Positions 1-6,208 of a stretch of 16,146 bases of DNA are shown piece after piece. Source of the stretch: CAZBZG01 sp964496245 (lineage in GTDB: Bacteria; Planctomycetota; SZUA-567); contig CAZBZG010000084.1 in the NCBI GenBank assembly GCA_964496245.1, positions 1-16,146 of the forward strand, given 5' to 3'. Every line of letters starts with the position of its first letter. Positions within the stretch are counted from its first letter, which is position 1. The translations under genes were made by a program, and so were the position numbers. Under the pieces are notes generated by a model, which was not told the DNA's origin, made no database searches, and saw only the letters and a list, made by a program, of their open reading frames with translations.

Positions 1-483
1 CTGTACTACAGCGCCTACGGCGGGGACCCTGCCCGAACCGGAGGCGGGTTCCGAAGCGGTATGTACGCCAATGGCGCAATGGGTCTGGCCCGGCTGCGGC
101 GGGACGGCTTTGCCTCCATGCGGGCCCGCTTTCCGGGCGCCACCACGCTGACGCGTCCGGTACGCTTCTCCGGCGATCGTCTCTTCGTCAACGCGAACAC
201 CGTGGGCGTGTCCCTCACAGCCGCGGTGCTGGACGAGAACGGCGCCGAGATCGAAGACTTTGCCGCAGCCGACTGCGTTGCATTCAGCGGCAACAGCACA
301 CGGGCGGAGCTCCGGTGGCGTGACCGCAGCCTCGGCGCGCTCGCCGGCCGGCCCGTGCGCTTCCGGTTCGCCTGCGACAGCGGCGATCTCTACGCGTTCT
401 GGGTGACCGACGACCCGGTCGGCGCCAGCCGCGGCTACACGGCTGCCGGCGGCCCGGGCGTGCACGCGCCCGTGGATGCGTGA
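1..483 (+). CDS. C-terminal part of a large hypothetical (glycosidase-associated type) protein, 5' truncated by window edge
   Basis: The reading frame is open from base 1 to a TGA at 481-483, so 160 residues of C-terminus are visible. An internal Met at base 61 is not taken as the start, because the frame upstream reads YYSAYGGDPARTGGGFRSG and runs smoothly into GMYANGAMGLARLRRDGFAS. The rest is a beta-rich module of the form LTRPVRFSGDRLFVNAN, then VLDENGAEIEDF, then PVRFRFACDSGDLYAFWV. From memory, this pattern ends many large secreted proteins of Planctomycetes and Lentisphaerae that carry glycosyl-hydrolase-like (five-bladed propeller) N-terminal domains. The catalytic part lies outside the window, so no activity is assigned. 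The gene is convergent with the degraded minus-strand region that follows. The call as real coding sequence is firm; the family is tentative. Confidence 0.8.
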   Translation: MYYSAYGGDPARTGGGFRSGMYANGAMGLARLRRDGFASMRARFPGATTLTRPVRFSGDRLFVNANTVGVSLTAAVLDENGAEIEDFAAADCVAFSGNSTRAELRWRDRSLGALAGRPVRFRFACDSGDLYAFWVTDDPVGASRGYTAAGGPGVHAPVDA

Positions 484-503
484 GCGGACCGGATGGCCTT
501 TGC

Positions 504-593
504 CCCGTCGGGCAGGCGGGCAATGGTCGGCCAACCGATGTAACGGTCCTCCTGCAGGCAGATCACCTTGTGATCGATGACGTCCGCACGCAG
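504..593 (-). pseudogene. Relic of the N-terminus of a BNR/sialidase-like protein
   Basis: Reading the minus strand from 593 gives 30 codons, including HKVICLQED, then RYIGWPTIARLPDG. I recognise this as the opening of exo-alpha-sialidase (BNR-repeat) family proteins of PVC bacteria, where a GRYIGWPTIA-type segment precedes the first propeller blade. Similarity stops after the LPDG motif (about position 504), 20 bases before the stop of the convergent plus-strand gene, so nearly the whole propeller is gone. The first codon is CTG, with AGGGAAG about 5 nt upstream, as if an original ATG had mutated. The frame also closes with an upstream TGA. It is too short to be functional. The family call rests on a short stretch recognised from memory and needs a search. 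Confidence 0.5.
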
Positions 594-694
594 TGTTTCT
601 TCCCTTTCGTTCTGTTCAAAGCGTTGACGGGTTCACGCGCTTGATCATGCGGTACCTTTCAAGAGGAGGATCGTGTGCAAGGGACGATCGTGCA

Positions 695-1383
695 TCAATC
701 GTCCGTCTCCGTCGGGGGTGCGAAGAGGATGGGCTGGCTCACGATCTTCTCGCCTCCGTCGTCGGCCAGGTCGATGCGGAGTTCGAGTTCGGGATTCTTC
801 GGCTGTTTGGCCTTCTGCCAGGAGAGCTCCAGGCCGGTGACGACGAGTCGCTTGCCCGCGTCCTCCACCGCAAACACGGCATTGGCCGAGTCGGAGAGTT
901 CGAGGAGCGGCGAGTTGTTGCCTGGATCGCGCACGCGGTACTGCGCAGGGTGTTCTCGGTTGCGCTGAGGCTTTGGACCAGGGCTGTCCTTTGCGCGTCG
1001 ATGAAGTCGAAGCCCCCCACCCGAAAGGGCGTGTCGTAGACCGTGACAAAGCAGAGGATCTTGTCTTTTAGCTGCTCGGTTTCCAGGAAGCGCTTGAGCG
1101 GTGCGACCACGGTCTTGCGAAAGGTCGGGTGCGGCATCCAGAGCGGATTGTCGTCCAGGGGCTGGCGGGTTTCGTACTCCGCGTAGTCGAGGAGGAAGAG
1201 GTTCCCTTCCGGGATGCGGCGGCTCTGCATGTAGTGGTGGGCGACCTCCAGGGAGGCCTCGGACGCGCGGTTGGCGATCACCAGGACCTCCTCGGGGCGG
1301 AGGCCTTCGCCGTCCGCGGCTGGCGCGGCCGCTGCCTGCCAGAGCAGCAGGCCGATGATCGCAGGCGCCCACTTCGGTCTCAT
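695..1383 (-). pseudogene. Frameshifted, internally deleted TIGR03790-like exported protein
   Basis: The minus frame from the ATG at 1383 begins with a signal peptide (MRPKWAPAIIGLLLWQAAAA). It continues with EEVLVIANRASEASLEVAHHYMQ and RRIPEGNLFLLDYAEYE, the characteristic start of the TIGR03790 family of PVC bacteria. A good ribosome site (AGGAGA) lies about 8 nt upstream. After about 145 residues, near 930-965, sensible coding switches to another frame. That frame carries YRVRDPGNNSPLLELSD and KRLVVTGLELSWQ to a TGA at 695-697. The span is 689 bp, not a multiple of three. TIGR03790 proteins are clearly longer (300+ residues), and the second part does not look like their C-terminus. I infer an internal deletion joining two genes, or a deletion plus a frameshift. 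A sequencing indel could explain the frame break but not the short length. Confidence 0.7.
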
Positions 1384-1479
1384 GATCGTCTCTCCTGCCG
1401 GGGGGGTACGTGAGGCCGGACGTGGCGGGATCAGGCCCCATGCGAAGGATCCCGCGCGTACCCCGTGCGGAAAATGCGC

Positions 1480-1510
1480 TGGCGGCCGCCCGCGCGTGGC
1501 GGCCGCCCGC
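1480..1510. repeat. 14-bp direct repeat, 17-bp period
   Basis: TGGCGGCCGCCCGC occurs at 1480-1493 and again at 1497-1510. Each copy contains the palindrome GCGGCCGC. It lies in the gap between the TIGR03790-like pseudogene start and the zinc-ribbon gene terminator. Confidence 0.75.
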
Positions 1511-1517
1511 AATCGTG

Positions 1518-1543
1518 CGCATGTGCGAGCCCCTGCACATGCG
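1518..1543. repeat. Perfect 9-bp inverted repeat
   Basis: CGCATGTGC (1518-1526) and GCACATGCG (1535-1543) are perfect inverted copies around an 8-nt loop. GCACATGC recurs at about 1565-1572. There is no T-run on either side, so it is not a standard terminator. It may be a protein-binding site or simply a stem; nothing in the sequence decides. Confidence 0.6.
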
Positions 1544-1583
1544 AGTCCCCATGTCGCCGGGGCGCGCACATGCACGGTCCACA

Positions 1584-1618
1584 CAAAACGCGGGCGCTGC
1601 CTGCGCATGCGCCCGCGT
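1584..1618 (-). terminator. Rho-independent terminator of the zinc-ribbon gene
   Basis: On the minus strand a perfect 10-bp stem (ACGCGGGCGC at 1618-1609 pairing with GCGCCCGCGT at 1597-1588) encloses an 11-nt loop. It is followed directly by a T-run ending in TTTTGTG. It begins about 30 nt after the stop codon at 1648. Confidence 0.75.
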
Positions 1619-1647
1619 GGGTGGGATTTCGTCGACGGGGCGCCGGC

Positions 1648-2313
1648 TCAGTCCTTCTTCAGCTTGGCCCCGCACTTGCGGCAGAAGTTGTCGGATGCGC
1701 CGCACTTGGCGCCGCACTTGTGGCAGTAGACGGCAGCGTCCTTGGTTTCGTCCTTCTCCCCTTCCTTGGACTTATGCCCGGCCTTCTTTTTGGCGGCCTT
1801 GTCCTTGTGCGCTGCCTCCTTGTGCTTGTGCGCTTTGTGGGCGTGCTTCTCCGCATGTTTCTTGCCGGTGCGCGCGATCGGCGGCACCTTGACCACGTTG
1901 GAGAGTGCGACGTAGGCGTGGTGGTTCTTGGGCTCGACCGAGCAGATACGGTAGTACCGCTCCTTGTCGCAGGCGGCCCGGTGGTTGGGGATCACGCAGG
2001 ACGTGTGGCCGTTGCCGGGCATCCACTTGGCGTACGCGTCGAAGGGATAGAGCGGTTGGTCGTTCTTGTCGGAATAGGCGACCTTGACCCCGCCCGAGGC
2101 CTCGCCCGTGGCCGGCGTCCAGGAGAGATGGAGCGCCCCGTCCTTCACCTCGAAGGAGAGCTTGATCGTCTCCAGCGCCTTGATTGTCTCGGCGGCAGGC
2201 CGCTGTTTCTCCTTCTTCTCCTTCTTCTCCTTCTTCTTGTGATCCTTTCCGCCCGCCAACGCCCAACCGGCGATCACGAGCGCGATGGGAAGCGCAACAC
2301 GCATGCGTTTCAT
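1648..2313 (-). CDS. Exported Lys/His-rich protein with Fn3-like domain and C-terminal zinc ribbon
   Basis: 221 residues. The start at 2313 is chosen because GAGGAGG sits about 6 nt upstream and the protein then opens with a signal peptide (MKRMRVALPIALVIAGWALA). The order is: signal 1-20; Lys/Glu-rich stretch 22-38; an Fn3-like beta domain about 48-146 (LHLSWTPATG near its start, RYYRICSVE and LSNVVKV near its end); a Lys/His/Ala-rich linker 150-192; and a zinc ribbon with Cys197, Cys200, Cys211 and Cys214 (CHKC and CRKC). Zinc ribbons of this type are usually cytoplasmic, so an exported one is odd; the signal could also act as a membrane anchor. The His/Lys linker might bind metal or polyanions. 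No enzymatic motif is visible and no function is assigned. It is probably monocistronic, with its own promoter and terminator. Confidence 0.85.
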   Translation of the reverse strand: MKRMRVALPIALVIAGWALAGGKDHKKKEKKEKKEKQRPAAETIKALETIKLSFEVKDGALHLSWTPATGEASGGVKVAYSDKNDQPLYPFDAYAKWMPGNGHTSCVIPNHRAACDKERYYRICSVEPKNHHAYVALSNVVKVPPIARTGKKHAEKHAHKAHKHKEAAHKDKAAKKKAGHKSKEGEKDETKDAAVYCHKCGAKCGASDNFCRKCGAKLKKD

Positions 2314-2326
2314 GGTGTCCTCCTCG

Positions 2327-2352
2327 GCAAAAACCGGTTTCGCAAAAACCGG
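2327..2352. repeat. Tandem 11-bp direct repeat in the zinc-ribbon gene leader
   Basis: GCAAAAACCGG occurs at 2327-2337 and 2342-2352 (15-bp period). It lies just upstream of the ribosome site of the minus-strand gene starting at 2313, where it reads CCGGTTTTTGC twice. Confidence 0.7.
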
Positions 2353-2475
2353 CGGGGCCTCCTCTGAGTCCCGCCTCGTGCTACTTCCTACCACGTCCTC
2401 GGCCGCTTGTCAAGCGGGCGCAGGGGCGGGCGCGCGCGTGCGCAAGCAGAAGCCTGCAGGGGGCGGGGAGCCGCA

Positions 2476-2504
2476 GGGAAACGCGGTTTCCCGTCCGCAC
2501 TATA
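2476..2504 (-). promoter_or_regulatory. -10 element and palindrome at the predicted start of the zinc-ribbon transcript
   Basis: On the minus strand TATAGT (2504-2499) matches the -10 consensus at 5 of 6 positions, but no good -35 lies 17 bp upstream. The predicted +1 is about 2492, exactly where the perfect palindrome GGGAAAC-GCG-GTTTCCC (2476-2492) begins. That is an operator-like position. The palindrome could instead be a leader hairpin. Confidence 0.4.
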
Positions 2505-2534
2505 CAGGCGCCGGCCGGCGGAAGCGGCGCATGT

Positions 2535-3380
2535 TCATCGTGCCGCCTTCGCCGGTCGGGCCCCGGCCAGGATGCGCTTGCGATAGGCGCTCGGCGTCAG
2601 GCCCATACGCTGCTTGAAGAGGCGCGAGAAGTAGTAGACGTCGCTGTGACCGGATTGAACGGCGATCTCGCCGATCGACAGGTCCACGTCCGCCAGGAGT
2701 TCGCGGGCATGGTGCAGCCGGAGATCGGCGGCCAGGGCGTTGGGCGTGACCCCGAAGTGGCGACGGAACCCCCTGCACAAATGGGAGGCCGAGAGGCCCG
2801 CGGCCCGGGCGATCGCCTGCAACCGGGGGGCGTGCAGATAGTGCGTTTCGATGAAATGGCGCGCGCGCAGAAAGGCGCTTGGCACGCCCTGCGCATCCGT
2901 TTCGAGCACTTGCCGGCGGAGGTGACGGATCCACAGACGGAACAGGTCGATCACGTTCTCCGGGTCCGCACCGCGCGGGTGCTGGATCTCCTCGTGGATG
3001 CGGAGGAGATGGTCCAGGTGCGGGTCGAGCGAGGACAGGCCGAAGAGACGGCCGAAGGGGATGCGGTTGCGCGAGAGCGTTTCGGCCACGAGCGGACCGG
3101 AGCAGCGCATCCACGAGCGCAGAAAGGGCGCGGCGCGCAGGCGGTGCTGCACGGGCGTATGCGGGGCGCAGGCCAGCCAGGCGGGTCCTGCGAGCTCCTC
3201 CCAGCCCGCGTCCGTCTTCACCTCTGCCGTGTCGTGAAAGCAGAAGAGGAAGATGTGGGGGATGCCGGCCGGCACGTTGACCGGTTCCTGGAAGGGCATG
3301 GCGTAGCCGATGACGTGGACGGCGATCAGGGCTTCGGATGCGGGCCGATGGGGGATGTATTGGGCGCGAAATCCCTGCAT
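2535..3380 (-). CDS. AraC-family transcriptional regulator (first copy)
   Basis: 281 residues, a normal length for AraC regulators. The N-terminal part (about 1-160) is the ligand-sensing, cupin-like region. The C-terminus carries the paired helix-turn-helix DNA-binding domain: the first at about 186-210 (LQAIARAAGLSASHLCRGF) and the second at about 234-268 (IGEIAVQSGHSDVYYFSRLF, then GLTPSAYRKR), which matches the family signature. It is transcribed away from the sulfatase at 3483 with 102 bp between the two starts, so it probably controls that gene. The ATG at 3380 has no Shine-Dalgarno, and the predicted transcription start lies 0-2 nt in front of it, which suggests a leaderless mRNA. The ligand is unknown; a sugar or sulfated sugar would fit the context. 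Confidence 0.93.
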   Translation of the reverse strand: MQGFRAQYIPHRPASEALIAVHVIGYAMPFQEPVNVPAGIPHIFLFCFHDTAEVKTDAGWEELAGPAWLACAPHTPVQHRLRAAPFLRSWMRCSGPLVAETLSRNRIPFGRLFGLSSLDPHLDHLLRIHEEIQHPRGADPENVIDLFRLWIRHLRRQVLETDAQGVPSAFLRARHFIETHYLHAPRLQAIARAAGLSASHLCRGFRRHFGVTPNALAADLRLHHARELLADVDLSIGEIAVQSGHSDVYYFSRLFKQRMGLTPSAYRKRILAGARPAKAAR

Positions 3381-3388
3381 AAAGCAAG

Positions 3389-3417
3389 ATTATACAAAAC
3401 GACGAGATTTACGTCCA
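3389..3417 (-). promoter_or_regulatory. Sigma70-type promoter of the first AraC gene
   Basis: Minus strand: -35 TGGACG (3417-3412, 4 of 6), a 17-bp spacer, and a perfect -10 TATAAT (3394-3389). The predicted +1 falls at about 3382-3380, at the start codon, so the transcript would be leaderless. Confidence 0.65.
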
Positions 3418-3445
3418 TTGAAATATGCGTGCCTGAAGTTAGGAT
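3418..3445 (+). promoter_or_regulatory. Sigma70-type promoter of the sulfatase gene
   Basis: -35 TTGAAA (3418-3423, 5 of 6), 16-bp spacer, -10 TAGGAT (3440-3445, 4 of 6). Predicted +1 is about 3452. Its -35 directly abuts the -35 of the divergent AraC promoter. Confidence 0.5.
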
Positions 3446-3482
3446 CACAATGAAAGGAAAATCAGCCTCTGAAGGAGAATTC

Positions 3483-4865
3483 ATGCCGTCTCGCGACCGT
3501 CCGAACATCGTGGTCATCACCACGGACCAGCAGAGCGCGCACATGATGAGTTGCGCGGGCAATCCGTACGTGCGCACGCCCAACATGGATCGCGTGGCCG
3601 CACGCGGCGTGCGCTTCGAGCGCGGGTACTGCACCAACCCGGTGTGCGCGCCCGCGCGCGTGAGCTGGATGACCGGGCTCATGCCCAGCGCCTTACATGC
3701 GAAATGCAACCCTACGGTCATGGCGGTCGAGGCGATCCCCCCCCGCATTCAAGACAACTGCGCAGGACCGCTTCTCGCGCGGGCGGGATACGACATCGCC
3801 TACGGGGGCAAGATTCATCTCCCAGGCAATCTGCATCCGCGCGAGCTCGGCTTCACATACCTCACGGGCGATTCGCGCGACCGGCTGGCCGTGGCGAGCG
3901 CCGACTACATCCGGGCCGATCACGACCGGCCGTTTCTACTCATGGCGCACTTCATCAACCCGCACGACATCTGCTACATGGCCATCCGCGACGGGCAGGC
4001 CGGGGGCGGAGCGGCCGAACGCCGGCTGATCGAGCGCGGCCAGACAGAGCTCGCGGCCCTGGACGAGGCGCTCGCCCGGCCGGAAGGCGTGAGCGAGGCC
4101 GCCTTTTTCGCCGATCACTGTCCGCCCCTGCTGCCGAACGTGGAGGTGCAGGAAGACGAACCCGAGGCCGTGGCCGCGATCCGGCAGCAGCGGGCTTTCA
4201 GGATGCACGCCCACACGGAATGGTCGGACGAACGGTGGCGAGAGCATCGCTGGGCCTACGCCCGGCTGACCGAACGGGTCGACCGGCAGATCGGCGTGCT
4301 GCTCGATGCGCTCGAAGCGAGCGGCCAGGCGGAGAATACGGTCGTGATCTTCACGAGCGACCACGGCGACCACAACGGCGCGCACCGCATGGAGCACAAG
4401 ACCACGCTGTATGAGGAGCCGCTGCGCGTGCCGCTGCTCGTGGCAGACCCCCGGGGGCCGTCTGGGGAGGTGGACGAGAGGCACCTCGTGAGCAGCGGAC
4501 TCGATCTCATCCCCACCCTCTGCGATTACGCGCAAACGCATACGCCGGGGTACCTGCCCGGCCGCAGTGTTCGCCCGCTCGCCGAAGGCCGGCGTCCGGA
4601 GGACTGGCGGCAGGAGCTCTTTCTCGAGAGCGAGTTCGGCATCGGTCTGCACACCGGTACCCACAAGTTCGTGCGCTACTTCGAGGGCGCTCGCAACGAA
4701 CAGCTCTACGATCTCAGTGCCGACCCCTACGAACGGCGCAACTTCCTGCACGACGATGGTCGGGAGGAACAGGTCGCGGATCTGCGCGCGCGGCTCGACG
4801 AGGCACGCGAGGCGAACGAAGCCCTGAATCGCTACGTACGGGAAGAACGCGTGGCCGCCGGTTGA
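3483..4865 (+). CDS. Sulfatase (formylglycine-dependent, S1 family)
   Basis: 460 residues. It hydrolyses sulfate esters, probably on a carbohydrate. The start at 3483 is chosen because AAGGAG lies 5 nt upstream and the family's first strand follows at once (RPNIVVITTDQQ; Asp15 is a metal ligand). An ATG at 3450 is in frame but precedes the predicted transcription start. The catalytic motif CAPARVSWMTG is present, with Cys55 as the residue converted to formylglycine. The second metal site is SDHGDHNG (Asp293, His294), followed by HKTTLYEE with Lys306. The C-terminal subdomain ends in the usual region QLYDLSADPYERRN. No signal peptide is seen, so it should act in the cytoplasm on imported oligosaccharides. 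No maturing enzyme is encoded nearby. It is divergent from an AraC regulator and convergent with a UroD-like gene. A run of eight C (3737-3744) lies inside the coding sequence. The exact substrate cannot be read from sequence. Confidence 0.95.
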   Translation: MPSRDRPNIVVITTDQQSAHMMSCAGNPYVRTPNMDRVAARGVRFERGYCTNPVCAPARVSWMTGLMPSALHAKCNPTVMAVEAIPPRIQDNCAGPLLARAGYDIAYGGKIHLPGNLHPRELGFTYLTGDSRDRLAVASADYIRADHDRPFLLMAHFINPHDICYMAIRDGQAGGGAAERRLIERGQTELAALDEALARPEGVSEAAFFADHCPPLLPNVEVQEDEPEAVAAIRQQRAFRMHAHTEWSDERWREHRWAYARLTERVDRQIGVLLDALEASGQAENTVVIFTSDHGDHNGAHRMEHKTTLYEEPLRVPLLVADPRGPSGEVDERHLVSSGLDLIPTLCDYAQTHTPGYLPGRSVRPLAEGRRPEDWRQELFLESEFGIGLHTGTHKFVRYFEGARNEQLYDLSADPYERRNFLHDDGREEQVADLRARLDEAREANEALNRYVREERVAAG

Positions 4866-4941
4866 GCGACATGCCCGCCGACTCGGCCGCGCGCACCGCT
4901 CCGAGGGTACGCGGGGGGCGCCGGCAAGACGTGGGACCGCC

Positions 4942-6099
4942 TCAGAAGGCCATGCGCGCCCAGCTGGGGTCGGGTGCGGGCGGGAGGCCCAGGCGTTCGC
5001 GCGCGGTTCTGACGTAGAAACGATAGGCAGCCAGCGGCGTGCCGTTGGGGATGCGGTGGTCGAGGCCGAAGACCACGCCGCCCTGCTGCAGTTCGGGTGC
5101 GAGCTTGTCGTCGAGTTCGCGCCGGATCGCATCTTCGCCCTGGCGCAGGACGTGCTTGTCCACGCCGCCGAGCATGGCCAGGCGCGCGCCATAGGCGCGC
5201 CGCGTCGCTACGATGTCCATGCCCGCGGCCGGCTCCATGGGAAACATGCAGTTCACGCCCGCCTCGCGGAAGGCGTCGATCACCGGGTTCATGTTGCCGT
5301 CGCTGTCCTGGCTGAAGAGCGTGGCTTCGCGCGCGGCAAGCAGGTCCCAGATCCGCCGGTAGTAGGGGCGGATGAACGCCCGCACCTGTACGGGTCCGGC
5401 CAAGGGCCCGCTCTTTCCCGCCATGTCTTCATGCACGGACAGCTGGTCGACGCCGACCTCGCGGCTGACGACGTCGAGCACCCGTTCTGCGGTTGCGCCG
5501 ATGGTCTGCAGGATGTCGTGCACGAGTTCCGGCTGCTCGTAATAGGCCAGGCACAGCCCCTCCTCGCCCAGGAGCTGGCGCGGTTCGTCGAAGCCGCCGG
5601 GGATGCCCACCACAATCAGCGCGCCCGCCTCGCGCGCGCGTCTGGCTTCTTCCCGCCAGCCCTCGCCGAAACGGTCCTCCCGGAACTGGTACTTGGGCTT
5701 CAGCTTCTCCCAGTCGTCGAAGGTCCGCACCGGGTACTCGAGCGGCAGCGGGATCGTGGCCGCGGCCTTGCACAGTTTCTGCCGCAGGCCGAAGCGGTTC
5801 GTCTGGAGGACATAGGCATCCGTCTCCTCGATCACGCGCGCGGGCAGTGCGTCCACCATGCCGCCGGCATTGACGCGCACGCGGTGGCGGCGCACGTGGT
5901 CGAATCCGAACGCGGTCAAGGCGATCTCGTCCTCGCTCGCCCCCTGTGCGCGCCATTCCTCGGGGAGGCCGACCAGGGGGCCGAACAACTCCACGAACAT
6001 CGGGCGCGGCACGGCCCGACCGGTCATGTAGTCGAGATAGGCCTCCCGCAGCCACTCGTTGGGCTGCACGGTCTGGCGGCGTTTGGCAAAGGCGGTCAT
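4942..6099 (-). CDS. Uroporphyrinogen-decarboxylase-like (URO-D superfamily) protein, first copy
   Basis: 385 residues, TIM-barrel URO-D superfamily (PF01208-like), which includes heme UroD and corrinoid or CoM methyltransferases. The start at 6099 is set by AGGAGG 7 nt upstream; the frame continues further upstream, but without a ribosome site. Visible family motifs are SVHEDMAGKSGPL (221-233), FSQDSDGNMNPVIDAF (262-277), MEPAAGMD (288-295), LGGVDK (310-315) and GLDHRIPNGTP (345-355). The His-x-Cys zinc motif of MtaA/MtbA methyltransferases is absent at the SQDSDG position. Together with the catabolic context this argues against plain heme synthesis and against a classical zinc methyltransferase. 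In PVC genomes such genes are numerous and their function is unsettled. It is divergent from the second AraC regulator (109 bp apart), which probably controls it. Confidence 0.88.
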   Translation of the reverse strand: MTAFAKRRQTVQPNEWLREAYLDYMTGRAVPRPMFVELFGPLVGLPEEWRAQGASEDEIALTAFGFDHVRRHRVRVNAGGMVDALPARVIEETDAYVLQTNRFGLRQKLCKAAATIPLPLEYPVRTFDDWEKLKPKYQFREDRFGEGWREEARRAREAGALIVVGIPGGFDEPRQLLGEEGLCLAYYEQPELVHDILQTIGATAERVLDVVSREVGVDQLSVHEDMAGKSGPLAGPVQVRAFIRPYYRRIWDLLAAREATLFSQDSDGNMNPVIDAFREAGVNCMFPMEPAAGMDIVATRRAYGARLAMLGGVDKHVLRQGEDAIRRELDDKLAPELQQGGVVFGLDHRIPNGTPLAAYRFYVRTARERLGLPPAPDPSWARMAF

Positions 6100-6139
6100 G
6101 CGGATCCTCCTGAGATGTTGTGCGCCGTCGGGCTTTCCG

Positions 6140-6168
6140 CTTATATATTTAGCACAAAACATCATCTA
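6140..6168 (-). promoter_or_regulatory. Possible promoter of the first UroD-like gene
   Basis: Minus strand: TATAAG (6145-6140, 5 of 6 for -10), with TAGATG (6168-6163, 3 of 6 for -35) 17 bp upstream, in an AT-rich island within GC-rich DNA. The -35 is weak, so it may need an activator. The half-sites ACAAAA (6154-6159) and TTTTGT (6192-6197) form an inverted pair that could bind the adjacent AraC regulator. Confidence 0.35.
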
Positions 6169-6173
6169 ATCCA

Positions 6174-6202
6174 TAGACAAACCGGCTCAGCTTTTGTATG
6201 TT
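6174..6202 (+). promoter_or_regulatory. Sigma70-type promoter of the second AraC gene
   Basis: -35 TAGACA (6174-6179, 5 of 6), 17-bp spacer, -10 TATGTT (6197-6202, 4 of 6). Counting from the -10, +1 is 6209, the A of the ATG. The predicted transcript is therefore leaderless. Confidence 0.6.
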
Positions 6203-6208
6203 TAGGAC

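Noticed and set aside
561..575. GATCAC-CTT-GTGATC inverted repeat as an operator
   Set aside because: It falls within the codons for DHKVI of the sialidase relic, where a chance palindrome is the simpler explanation.
2184..3482. In-frame upstream extension of the sulfatase to an 893-residue protein
   Set aside because: It runs antisense through the first AraC gene, has no family resemblance, and the promoter and ribosome site lie just before 3483.
4866..4941. Bidirectional terminator between the convergent sulfatase and UroD-like genes
   Set aside because: Only a short CTCGG/CCGAG stem with a long loop is visible, with no T-runs on either strand.
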